Origin: Undaria pinnatifida
Lineage: Eukaryota > Sar > Phaeophyceae > Laminariales > Alariaceae
Length of the DNA stretch: 64,000 nucleotides
Assembly: GCA_012845835.1 (NCBI GenBank)
Contig: JABAKD010000023.1
Coordinates: 17,263,934 to 17,327,933 of the forward strand
Reading direction: 5' to 3'
Under the pieces are notes generated by a model that saw nothing but the letters and a program-made list of their open reading frames with translations, had not been told where the DNA came from and did no database searches. How positions within the stretch are numbered: position 1 is the first letter of the stretch; every line of letters begins with the position of its first letter. This document shows, in pieces, positions 52,374 through 62,859 of the stretch. Position numbers and translations under genes: made by a program.

Positions 52374-55152
52374 CTGATCGATGCTTTCTTGACGTCGCCC
52401 CCCACATGTTTCTCTCTCGTCGGGGGCGGGGGGGGGGCGTTCTTGAGACCCGGGAACCTGCTGTCGCGCCCGGTGGTAGCGGAGGAGAAGATCCAGACCC
52501 TATTCCATCATGAGCTCCGCCACCGCCGAGCGTCATCCGACACTCCTGCGGACTGCTAAGAATTGTTTGGCCCCGCAAGGGCCTCATGCCGACAGGGCTT
52601 CCGCCGGCAAGACGAGCGTCTTGAGGCGTCGCTCTGGAGTGCCGGAAGGTCGGTGCTGTGCCTAATGGCCGAGGGTGGGGAGACATGACCTCACTCTGAT
52701 TGCCGCCGCCTGTGAAGGTCGCGTGGCACCCCTGCTGACTGCGCGTAGGCGTAGGCTCTCTAGTATCCCCCCTCCGGAAGGAAATACTTATAGCGCATCG
52801 AGCTTCTTGATACCTGTGACTTGAGTCCCGAGAGCCCGGTGTCGCGCCCGGTGGCATGGGGGGGGGATTGTTTGCTCTCCTACTAGTCCTCGTAGATGTT
52901 CCCGCCCCTGAAATACCCCCCCGAACAAAGATGTTCGCTCCACTACGTGCATCCTGGGAACAGAAACTCGAGTCACGAAACCTTAGTGCCGTGTCCGATG
53001 GCATACTATGGACACTGTCGCTGGAAGGGAAAGCCTGATATCTCTGCTGGGTCCTCTCAGGTGTGGACCCGCATAGAATCCTCGGCTGGGCGGAGTTTCC
53101 GGCTGCACGACGGACATTTTGAGGTGCGGGAACTGCTTCATTCAATAACAGAGAGGAGTGGGAGGGTCCATTGCTCGTCCTTCTGTTTTCCGTGGGCGCT
53201 ACCTCGCCTCCTCGACCTCTCCTGACACGGGAAGGGATCAAACTCCTCCTCCTACCCAACCCAACGCCTCCGGTGACACAAGTATGACGGCGACGCCGTG
53301 TCCTACATTGCGAAATATGGATGTGCGCACCTTCCACCTCCATTGGCGAAGGGCTCTGTCTCCGTGTAGCCTCTCTCCCAGCACTTTGACAAGTGCTAGG
53401 ATGGCAATGTCTCCCACCAAGCTCATTTACTACTTGGGGGCCTGATACCAACTGCGCACCGGCCCCTCTTGCCTCTGCTCTGTTGCTCCACGCTCGGGCA
53501 TTGGCTATAATCTCGGAAAGGGTAGGCATATTCTCGGATGGGCGCGGGTTACGGCCTTGGACGGTTAGATTGTCTCTGCGAGGCACCAAGGCTCTCTGGT
53601 TCTGTGTGTTTTCGGTAAAAGTGAACCGAAGCCGCTGGTGCGGGCGCACCGGTGTTCCTGTGGGAGGGGAGATGGACCGCTGCCGGCGCCCTAAGATTCC
53701 TGGTAGGAGCGAAGCCGGAGTATTGATGATATTCCCTCTACAGCGCGATGGCGAGCGGTGCCTCGGCCGCGTTGTCGGTCGTGGCGAGGGCCGATCACAT
53801 GATGCTGCCCTACTCCTCCGATTCCCAATGATGCAGTGCGATGGGGGAGCGTTCCCACCCGTCATTGGCAGCGACCGACGCGACGTCAATTGCTGGGGCC
53901 CGCTTGATACGACACCGGGACCTTGTGTCGCTGCACATATACTCTCGCGTTCCACCAGCGGTGGGACCTGCGATGGACACCTTCCTACTGTCGCGGACGC
54001 CCGCTCCCTCTCTTGCTGCACTCCACTCGACGCTTGATGCTGCAACCCCCCTATCGTCCTCGCGTGCATCCATGCCGGAGTAGTCGTCCACCTCCCACGC
54101 CCCATCGGCCGTGGCACCATCGCTCGGTCCACCGCAGCTGGCGATGGAGAACGACGCCTCCGCCGCAACGTCGGTCGAAGCGAGGGTCGATCGCCTGATG
54201 CTGCCCTATTCTGCTGAGCTCCGTTGGTGTGGGGAGACGGGGCAACGTTCCTATCACTCGTCGCCATCGGTCGGCGTGACGAAGGCTGCTGAACCCCTCC
54301 TGGTGTAACACCTGGTACTCTTGTCTCTGTGTTAGCCCTTACCGGGAGAGTCGTCCGTCTCGCGCGCTCCGTCGCCAGCCGTCCCTCCGTCGTACATCTC
54401 CCTTCTTCCGTAGGCGTCTGGTTCTCCTCCTGTTGAGCCCCACTCGGCATTTGATGCCGAAGGACCCCTCCTGCAAGGGCTAACCCCCCTGTCAGGGCTC
54501 GTGTCCATGCCGGGGCCGTCGTCTGCTCTACGTCCCCTACCGGCAGTGGCACTATCGCCGGTAATGCACTTGTCGACGCACCCGCTGTAAAATCTGTGGC
54601 CCCTGCTATGGTTCTTCTTCCTTGCTGCCCGAGACAACCGGTTTCCGACTCCTCCCCATTTGCTGTCTGTTGTTGTAACCCTCCCGGTTCGGGGATTGTT
54701 CCCGTGACCCTAGACTGCATCCATGCCGGGAGGGTCCTCCCCCGTCCTCGCCCCGCTGGCAATGGGCATAGTGATTGGGCTGTTGCCGTAGTTGCTGGTT
54801 GTGCTGCAGTTTCTATGGTGTGGTTGACCGGTCTCTGTTGGGTCCGGGTATCCGCCGGCGTCGCCATAGGGGGGGAATGGCCCTGTACTCCGCCTAACCT
54901 GTGTGATCGTCCTGCTAGCCACGATGGTAAGGTCCTCCATCGCCCTCGCCCTGCTGACAGTAGTTCCCCCGACGGACCCCGTACGTTGGCCGGTAACGCA
55001 TCGTTCTCCTCCCGCTCTTGAAGGCCCATTCCCCTTTGAGCTTCCGTAGCCGTGCTTGCAGACACTCTAACATTCTCTGGACGCATAGGTACTGGTGTAC
55101 CTTCCCCCTCCCCTCTAATAGTTTGTCCTTGGCGGTTGCCTTCTCCTGACAT
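52363..55152 (-). CDS. ORF1 of the non-LTR element: Arg/Ser/Pro-rich protein with internal repeats
   Basis: I choose the ATG at 55,152 because the open frame further upstream runs only through a GTG at 55,185 that lies in a hairpin. This gives 929 residues. It is low in hydrophobic residues and rich in Arg, Pro, Ser and Gln, as expected for an RNA-binding ORF1. The motif 'GRGRWRTLPSWLAGR' recurs as 'GRGRGRTLPAWMQSR', 'TTAPAWTRALTGG' and 'GRGRWTTTPAWMHAR' at about 54,930, 54,740, 54,540 and 54,080. A second series, 'SRDSSHRYQEAR' / 'FRDSSFCSQDAR' / 'FRHSRATPQDAR', repeats in the C-terminal third. 'DRPSLRPTLRRRRRSPS' and 'DRPSPRPTTRPRHRSPS' form another pair. No zinc knuckle, RRM or coiled coil is recognised. 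The frame ends at TGA inside the ORF2 start. Confidence 0.75.
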   Translation of the reverse strand: MSGEGNRQGQTIRGEGEGTPVPMRPENVRVSASTATEAQRGMGLQEREENDALPANVRGPSGELLSAGRGRWRTLPSWLAGRSHRLGGVQGHSPPMATPADTRTQQRPVNHTIETAAQPATTATAQSLCPLPAGRGRGRTLPAWMQSRVTGTIPEPGGLQQQTANGEESETGCLGQQGRRTIAGATDFTAGASTSALPAIVPLPVGDVEQTTAPAWTRALTGGLALAGGVLRHQMPSGAQQEENQTPTEEGRCTTEGRLATERARRTTLPVRANTETRVPGVTPGGVQQPSSRRPMATSDRNVAPSPHTNGAQQNRAASGDRPSLRPTLRRRRRSPSPAAVDRAMVPRPMGRGRWTTTPAWMHARTIGGLQHQASSGVQQERERASATVGRCPSQVPPLVERESICAATQGPGVVSSGPQQLTSRRSLPMTGGNAPPSHCIIGNRRSRAASCDRPSPRPTTRPRHRSPSRCRGNIINTPASLLPGILGRRQRSISPPTGTPVRPHQRLRFTFTENTQNQRALVPRRDNLTVQGRNPRPSENMPTLSEIIANARAWSNRAEARGAGAQLVSGPQVVNELGGRHCHPSTCQSAGREATRRQSPSPMEVEGAHIHISQCRTRRRRHTCVTGGVGLGRRRSLIPSRVRRGRGGEVAPTENRRTSNGPSHSSLLLNEAVPAPQNVRRAAGNSAQPRILCGSTPERTQQRYQAFPSSDSVHSMPSDTALRFRDSSFCSQDARSGANIFVRGGISGAGTSTRTSRRANNPPPMPPGATPGSRDSSHRYQEARCAISISFRRGDTREPTPTRSQQGCHATFTGGGNQSEVMSPHPRPLGTAPTFRHSRATPQDARLAGGSPVGMRPLRGQTILSSPQECRMTLGGGGAHDGIGSGSSPPLPPGATAGSRVSRTPPPRPRRERNMWGATSRKHRSDGS

Positions 55153-55155
55153 TAT

Positions 55156-55183
55156 GGGCACCCTCGCGTCTGCGAGGGTGCCC
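55156..55183 (-). promoter_or_regulatory. perfect 12-bp hairpin just before the ORF1 ATG
   Basis: The stem GGGCACCCTCGC pairs with GCGAGGGTGCCC around a 4-base loop; 10 of the 12 pairs are G-C. On the minus strand the stem ends three bases (ATA) before the ATG at 55,152. Such a stem would impede scanning ribosomes, or it could be part of a structured leader. Function is inferred. Confidence 0.7.
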
Positions 55184-55805
55184 ACACTTTCGCAACCCTA
55201 AACCACTCTCTATACGGTGAGCGTTAAACACCCTTATGCTTTTCCGCGACAATGGTGAGTATAACTTCGATCCCCTCTTCCTCCCCCTGCGGGATGTCCT
55301 TTTCCTAAGGTCCTCGTATAGTAACCCTTCCCTGACTTTCCGGATCGTCGTTCCGAGTTGCCTCCCTTTGCGGAAAGTCTAATCCAGCCGGAAAACCTCG
55401 TCGATGTGATGCCCCTCCCAAGAGGTCCGCCCAACGGCGTTTGGTGTCCTACCCAAAGGTCATTCCAACGTCGTTCGCCTAGGCTCGTGCATTGGTCGCG
55501 GCTCGTACAGCAGTACGCTACCCGTGGCTTCCGACGCTTGTACAGCAGTATGTCCGTTGCGCTTCCGAAACAGACAATTTACGCCAGTCAGGACTCGCAG
55601 GCCATCAACGAGAGGTGCTGTGGTAATACCTATCCCACGGTCTTGTCGTGTTTGTCTCACAATCGTCTATGGGACAATATGCAATAATAGCTGACTGCTG
55701 AAATCTTTCTTTCACAGCTGATTTCCCCCACCTCAATATCAGTGCCTCGTCCGTATGAAGTCTAATGCCCCGCGTTGGTTTTCCGTCTTGTGGCACAAAC
55801 TGTTA

Positions 55806-56021
55806 ATCGTAGTTGACCCTCTTTTGTCCGTTTCCTTTTCCTATCGCCGTTCCTGTAACTCCTCACTTTCACCCCCTTACTCTCGTCAAGCTCCGTTGCA
55901 TGCAATCCCTGAAATCGTAGTTGACCCTCTTTTGTCCGTTTCCTTTTCCTATCGCCGTTCCTGTAACTCCTCACTTTCACCCCCTTACTCTCGTCAAGCT
56001 CCGTTGCATGCAATCCCTGAC
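55806..56021 (-). repeat. 108-bp tandem repeat (two units) upstream of ORF1
   Basis: Units 55,806-55,913 and 55,914-56,021 are almost identical. 108 is a multiple of three, so the minus-strand frame stays open across both (36-residue repeat with 'HATELDESKGVKVRSY' and 'RKRKRTKEG'; frame 55,762-56,013). It could be a 5' promoter-type repeat as in some LINEs, or a coding repeat. Confidence 0.85.
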
Positions 56022-56192
56022 TCCACTCGAATCACAGCTGTCTATACGTACGGTCATTTAATACGTTCCTGTGATGGAACATACTCGTAGAAAAAGCCGT
56101 TTAAGGGATGCCCAGCGAGGTCCGATGAAAAAGCTAGAAAATATGTCTAGCGCCTCAATAATTGCGACGACTTCCGGATGGGGCTCTATATC

Positions 56193-57027
56193 GAAATATG
56201 TACGTGCCGGAAAAAGGATACGCACTTACTTGGTACGCGATATTCGACGTCCGAATGCAGTATTCACGAGAGCTTTTCGTGGGCTGCAGACTGAGCCAGC
56301 ACACCGCAACACAGATTGCTTTACCACGCGACCTCCTACAGAGTGCTACTACTGTGGCCTTCGATCCCCCGCAACTCCTGGTTCCCTGACGCCCTGTCTT
56401 TCTCCGTCTTCCTTTTTCTTTATTGTTTTCTTTTCATGCCTTATTTATCATATATATATGTCCGAGCTTTCGTCGTACCTGGAGGATGAGAACGTATATT
56501 TAATATGCGTATCTTTCAGCCCTCTCGTCTCACTCCACTCGGCCGTTCTACCAGGTCCCAGCTGACCTTAGCTTGAAGCAGTATACGTATAAAGCTGAGT
56601 TTGAAGCAGACGTTCCGCAGCACAGATGAGTTTGCCACTGACCTCCAATCAGCTGCTGCTGTAGGCTTCGTGTCCCCCGTGTATTATTCAATAGAAGGGC
56701 CGAGGAAGAGGCTCGAAGACGAAATATGTACGTGCCGGAAAAAGGATACGCACTTACTTGGTACGCGATATTCGACGTCCGAATGCAGTATTCACGAGAG
56801 CTTTTCGTGGGCTGTAGACTGAGCCAGCACACCGCAACACAGATTGCTTTACCACGCGACCTCCTACAGAGTGCTACTACTGTGGCCTTCGATCCCCCGT
56901 AACTCCTGGTTCCCTTACGCCCTGTCTTTCTCCGTCTTCCTTTTTCTTTATTGTTTTCTTTTCATGCCTTATTTATCATCTATATATGTCCGAGCTTTCG
57001 TCGTACCTGGAGGATGAGAACGTATAC
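56193..57027. repeat. direct repeats of 307 bp (56,193-56,499 and 56,720-57,027)
   Basis: Both copies run from 'aaatatgtacgtgccggaaa' to 'ctggaggatgagaacgtata' with only a few mismatches. The unique 220 bp between them has no recognised feature. The second copy ends exactly where the RT-ORF fragment at 57,030 begins. Confidence 0.9.
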
Positions 57028-57029
57028 AA

Positions 57030-57612
<583 letters not shown>

Positions 57613-57795
57613 TTTGATGTTAGATGCGGTATGTAACACAATCTTTGGGTGTGGTAAACAACGTGTTAAATCTCCAGAACTTGTTGTTGTACATGGATCG
57701 CAAGACAAAATATTTCAATCGGTTGTACAACCATGTAGTTACCATTATTTTCTTACATCGCTTATTATATGAAAGAGTTACATATTGCAAAATAC

Positions 57796-58390
57796 AACAG
57801 GCGAGGTGATGTGATCATGCAATGTCACCACCATTGAGCACGAGAGGGAGAAGTGCGAATCGTCAGTGTTTAGGAAGGAACGCTTGGTGTACCCGCGCTC
57901 AATTACGTTACTTCGTTAGTCATACTTCGTTTGGCATAGGTTGGGAGGCGATTATGCAGACGGTTTGTATGAAATACCCTACGTAATAGGTTGGTAGTGT
58001 GGTGTACCGCAATTTCATCATATATGTCTGTACTCCCTTTTCCCATCATTATTGGCTCAAATGTACGTTTTTTACGCCCATGATTTTCACCGCGCCGATG
58101 TGGGGCTCTGAGGTTGCCAATTCTGAGACAGATACATCTTACAAATACAACAAGCAAGGTGATGTGGGCATGCAATGCCATCACTATTGAACACGAGGGT
58201 GACTTTACTTCGTTAGGCATATGCTACTGCGTTTGATAGAGGTTGTCAGGCGATCATGCAGACGGCAGATAGGCACGAAATACCCTGCGTAATAGGTTGG
58301 TAGTGTGGTCTACCGCAGTGTTAACATATCTGTCTGTACTTCCTTTTCACATTATTATTGTCTAGTGTACGATTGTACGCCCTGTTTTCT
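57796..58390. repeat. diverged tandem repeat, period about 300-350 bp
   Basis: 'aggtgatgtg..catgcaatg', then 'gcgat.atgcagacgg', 'taataggttggtagtgtgg' and 'tatgtctgtact.cctttt' occur at 57,798-58,070 and again at 58,150-58,375. It is non-coding. Confidence 0.75.
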
Positions 58391-58399
58391 CCCCACTGT

Positions 58400-60940
58400 C
58401 GTCGAAGATGTTGTGGTTCTGTAGATGTCGCGTCCATGTCTGGTGCTCTTGTTAGTGGTGCTCATGAAAACATGCCCTAGCGTGTAGTAGATGATCGCTG
58501 AGTGGTGTTCCTTTCCTTTACATCAAGCCAGGTAGTATATGTCAACGCAACCGCTTGCTTGATAACGACAAATATAATTCCTCACGCACCTGATACAGGG
58601 AGACGCGGCCCGAAGATTGTTCAGTATACCGACGTTCAGGAACAGGTTATCGAGCAGCGCACTTGCTTTTTACTACCGCTCCTCACTCCACCTAAGGCAC
58701 TACGGGCATGCGTTGGACCCAGTTCGCTGATGCCCAAAACCAGTTGCAAAGGAGGCGACGTGGTGGGCGAATGCTATACTGATTTGCGCTGCTGTGATTA
58801 ACCCGTCTCTCGTTCTGTTTGTTCTTGCGTTCTTGATGAACCTGTTATTTGGCAACGAGCAATTTTGACGAATCTTAGGTTTGTGTATATACTATTTGTA
58901 GCCTATGTGATGTTTTTGACTCGTAGGGACCTCAATTTCGAACCCAGGTTATATTGGTTCAATCTTTTGACTGGGTTTCGATGTGAACGTATACGTGGTT
59001 TTGGTCTGCGGACATCCGTAAGATTTGAGAATGTTGTGTCCGCGTGGTTGTCGCTACACGTGTACGAACTGGGCCGGCCAAGAGGGTGGAGAGTGTGTTC
59101 AACCGAGGCTGCACAGCCCAATTTATGATCGTTTTCCACAAAAATATGACAACCTGTTCCACAGACATATACGACCATGATAGCTATGGTTCGTTTAGTT
59201 TTTGTTTTTTTTGGCCGAGTTATGCCCGATGAAGGATTTTCGATATGTGGATTATTCGTGAAAAAAGGACAAAAAAAAAAAGAAAAAGAACCACAGGCAT
59301 TATCTTCTTATGTGTCTTGCGGATCACTTGTAAAAAAATCATCAAAAACACATGTGATTTGCGCTGTGTTTGCGCAAGTCGCTGTACGCACCAGTTTCGC
59401 TCAAATCTGCCCAAGATCTCGTCCGACACATCCTGTTTTTGTTGAAGACAGAATACCGACCACATCCAACCAAAAGACACTCGAAAGCAACCGTGTTTGC
59501 CGAGCGAGACACAATCATGAAATAAATGCGTTCAGAGAGCGAAGTCGACGTATTATGTATGTACGTACGAGTTCGTATGTTGTACGTAGCAAGACATGCT
59601 CAGGCATGTACGAGTACACTCCTGTAGAGGAAAAACACAAAGTTTACGTTCAACAAAAGATGCAACTGAAGCTATCAATTTTCACCCAGAGAGTTCGTAT
59701 CGACAGGCACCACTTCCCGGTGCTCGTATCTTGGAATACTCTAGGTACAGAGGTTCGCAGCCATCGCTGCTTGGTTGGCGCGCTTGGTGGCATGTTGTGT
59801 GTGAGGCAGCACCAGTGTGACCATGTGGCGACAGCGAAGCAAACCCAAATTTGAAAATTGCGCCGCAAAAAAAAATCAAAAAAACAACGGTTTCACCTTC
59901 ACTAAATCCAGTACGATATGGTGCCGTGAAGTTTCTAAACGCTGGAACCTGCTCTGTAGCAAAGACACGTGGTTGTGCATACGCGCGTTGATTGGCCGAT
60001 TCCAACAATGTTTTCAGTAACATTGAGCTCCCAGTGGTTCGAATTTTATGGCTGGAACATGGAATGTTAGTTTGACAGCCGGCCCAGCTCGTATGTTTTG
60101 GTTGATGTGCTAGACTTCGTTATCGTGTTCTTTCAGAGTGGTGTTTTCGAATACATGTTGGTTTACAGTGGTTGGGGGGGGGGGGTGTTGTGCATATCTG
60201 CAAAACGTATTTGTGTACACCGAGAAAACTGCTTCGGGGGGCTAAGAACGAAGTTGCGAGGGACGTTTGGAAGTTTCAACGATCCCCCTCGCGGCTTTTG
60301 TCAAATATGGTGAAATGCATCTTTATCCCTGAAGATAAACATGCACTAACCAACCTTGACAACTATGGGTTATAGAGGTATCATAATACACTTATAATGC
60401 CGTTACTGTTCATAGTTTGACTATGTGTAGTTATTATTTTGCTAAACGGTGTGGGTTGAAGACAAATACTGAGCGAGGCTAGGGTTGAAGCCTTAAAATG
60501 AAATTTTGCAAGAAGGTTTTATATATAGTTAGTCTGCTTATTGAATACATTGATGTGGACGAAGTAGTAGGTGTTTCATCAGTGCGATCGCTGGATCCCG
60601 ACATGTTTGCGGGTGACATGTGATAAGCTGTGGGAGGTTTTAACGCGACAGATAGGTATCAAATGATTGGGGATAAAGCCGACGACTAGCTCTTGCATTT
60701 CGACGTGATATTGACTCAGTAACGTTCGTTTTTTCTGTTGACCTACCATGTTTTGGCATGATTGTCGGCATTGTTAATTTGTTCAAATACTTGGGTCCTA
60801 GGTAGCGTGTTCGACGGGTATATCATGAATGTATGTTTTGGGTTGTTTAAACTGAGAGTCTTAGTTATAATTTTCATTCCGCAATCGACTTCGTCGAGAG
60901 GACAAAATAACCCATACATAACAATATTTAAAGCGAACAC
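58400..60940. other. no supportable gene; one 225-codon open frame (59,177-59,854, plus)
   Basis: The plus-strand frame is the longest uninterrupted one outside the transposons. It starts with a hydrophobic segment (VRLVFVFFGRVM) followed by a Lys-rich run (KKGQKKKEKE). It has no domain I recognise, no cysteine or catalytic pattern and no repeat partner. A chance frame is the simpler reading. I see no shared repeats here. Confidence 0.3.
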
Positions 60941-60989
60941 TACTATATAATTACCTTTGTTGTAATTCTCAAATGTATCGTAACGTCTT

Positions 60990-61260
60990 TGGTCACGTTA
61001 ATAATGACGTTGTAACCTACGCACGTAACTTGAACACTTCCATGCTTATATACACCCTCATTTAAACCCACACAAAGTAATCGATATGCACAGTCCATAC
61101 ACACTTTCATACTCATATACACCCGCTTCCCAACCCACAAGCATCCAAAAGTAGCATACGTAATCTACACACCTTTTCCGGTTAACTCGAATCCACGACT
61201 CCATGGCATCACATCACACACACGTAACTCATATCTCAACATGCCCATACACATTGTTTA
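60990..61260. repeat. weak CATA/CACA-rich repeats
   Basis: 'acacttccatgcttatatac' / 'acactttcatactcatatac' with 'cccacacaa/cccacaagc' endings recur about every 55-60 bp over three to four units. It is strongly diverged and of low complexity. Confidence 0.5.
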
Positions 61261-61769
61261 CTCAGGTACGACGGTGCATTACACTCTCACACGCTGTCTA
61301 CAGCTATGCCTACGTGACTACGTTTCCACTTATCCACGCAAATACCCCCCCCCCAACACACTCTTGCATCTATTTATTCCCATAAACGACGGTTGTTCAT
61401 TTCTCTATATGACACTTTGTAACAATAAAAGTTTGAGGGACAGGTGAATTGGCCATTCCCATGAATCATGTATAACTTCTGTAATTCAATCGATCATCCT
61501 TAAAAATCATGTAACGTACAAAGAGGTACCCACTCATCGCTCAGCAGTCTATCATGCCAGGGTGCTTGACCTTCCCCTTCGATACATCTCCAAACTCTCT
61601 GTGACCGACCATCAATACTTGTCACGTACAACCGGGTCATGCACTCTATTTATGGTCGGCTTTATTGGTGAGTTTTTGAAAAATGTTTTGCGGATTTTTT
61701 GGAGTTTGCTCCTCAAACAATCCTTGGCATAACCATGTCGAATCATGCCTATCATCAACTTAGCTGCTG

Positions 61770-62403
61770 CTACCTGGAAAAAATGGATTCTGAGCACCTA
61801 ATTGCAAATCGACAAAGTTGGCAATGCAGGGTCGCATACAAACACTTTTTTGATGATCGTGTTTCAATGTGGGGGTATCTACGGTACTGCTTCAGTGTCT
61901 CCATGTGGTCCCGTTTATCATACATTCGAATTTGCGACACTCCAGGCGTACGTTGAAGAATCTCCATATCCTGGAAATGCGCTGTTTGCCCTCTTTGTTC
62001 TTTGGTGATAGATACAAGGTTCGCAACCTGCCCACCCTCGTCATGTAGGATGTGTTCCGGATACTCTCCACCATAGATCCCCCCCTCCCCTCCTTCCCGC
62101 TTGACAATTTGTTTAAAAGTAGGACCTTTCCTATTTGGTAGGCCTGGTGCTACCGTGAGTATGTAATATATGAATCTCTTAGTGTTCCTGCCGTACTGTT
62201 CAATAAACTCTAAAGGGTGAAGAGGGTCAATGTTGTTTCTCGTATCGAGCAAAATATCTATTTATCATAATTTTAGGAAATTGAGGTCATGCATGAACGC
62301 TAAATCGTTCGCTAAATCGGGTGCGGGTGCAGTGCCCATGATTTTTTTTATATTATATGCATATTGGGGTTGTCGTTCGTTGGCAACGACGGTAAACATG
62401 CCA
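61770..62403 (-). pseudogene. decayed reverse transcriptase of another family (catalytic DD lost)
   Basis: The minus strand reads 'MGTAPAPDLANDLAFMHD' (about 62,285-62,342), which fits the RT motif B region G-T-x-x-A-P-x-x-A-N. Two adjacent stops follow, then 'HPLEFIEQYGRNTKRFIYYI' (about 62,165-62,225), where an F-x-D-D-I catalytic motif C would be expected. Both Asp codons read Tyr here. Further on come 'GGIYGGEYPEHILHDEGG', 'HFQDMEILQRTPGVSQ' and 'KRDHMETLKQYRRYPHIET'. The fit is to Penelope-like or related RTs, but I cannot fix the family. It is non-functional. Confidence 0.5.
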
Positions 62404-62519
62404 GTCACTGCGTGAGCTAGACAACCAGGGTACCGTCTGTATTTTTGGCGGTCACCATGATGGTTATCGAGTTAGGTCATTTTGTGCTGGGTGGAGAACC
62501 CTAACTACGCACAAGGAGA

Positions 62520-62840
62520 ATGACTGCATCACGTAGTGTGAATATGGTAAGGCACCCAGGAGGCAGTTACATAGTAATACCTATTGCTGTCTCTGGAGCC
62601 GCCAAACCAGAAAACAAAGTGTAACTCATTGACAATATCATCCATAAGCAAGAAAGTAGGTGCAAGGTGCCGAAGTCCGTCTTACGAGCAGTTCTTGGAA
62701 GGATGCAGTTCACCCTTCATGCGACTCGCCGATCACCTCACGGCGCTTCGCGCTTGGTGCAAGCAGTGTCTGCCTGGTTGGTGAGAACCCAACGTGCTCC
62801 GTCCTGGCGTAGTAGGGAGGCGAGATTCTATGATATTACG
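62520..62840 (+). pseudogene. RT-like fragment, inverted partner of 12,197-12,545
   Basis: 'PKSVLRAVLGRMQFTLHATR' at about 62,670 repeats the 12.3-kb fragment, now on the plus strand; flanking DNA ('cctattgctgtctct', 'cacgtagtgtgaat') is also shared. Both are eroded fragments of one element family. Confidence 0.5.
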
Positions 62841-62859
62841 ATTACAGCCATGCACAAAC

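Noticed and set aside
44505..54311. Numerous plus-strand frames of 60-214 codons opposite the non-LTR element
   Set aside because: They lie antisense to a GC-rich coding region with long frames, show no domains, and disappear once the minus-strand frames are accepted.
59177..59854. 225-codon open frame as a real gene
   Set aside because: It has no recognisable domain, a Lys-run over an A-rich tract, no splice or regulatory context, and no second copy to show conservation. It is listed only as an open frame.
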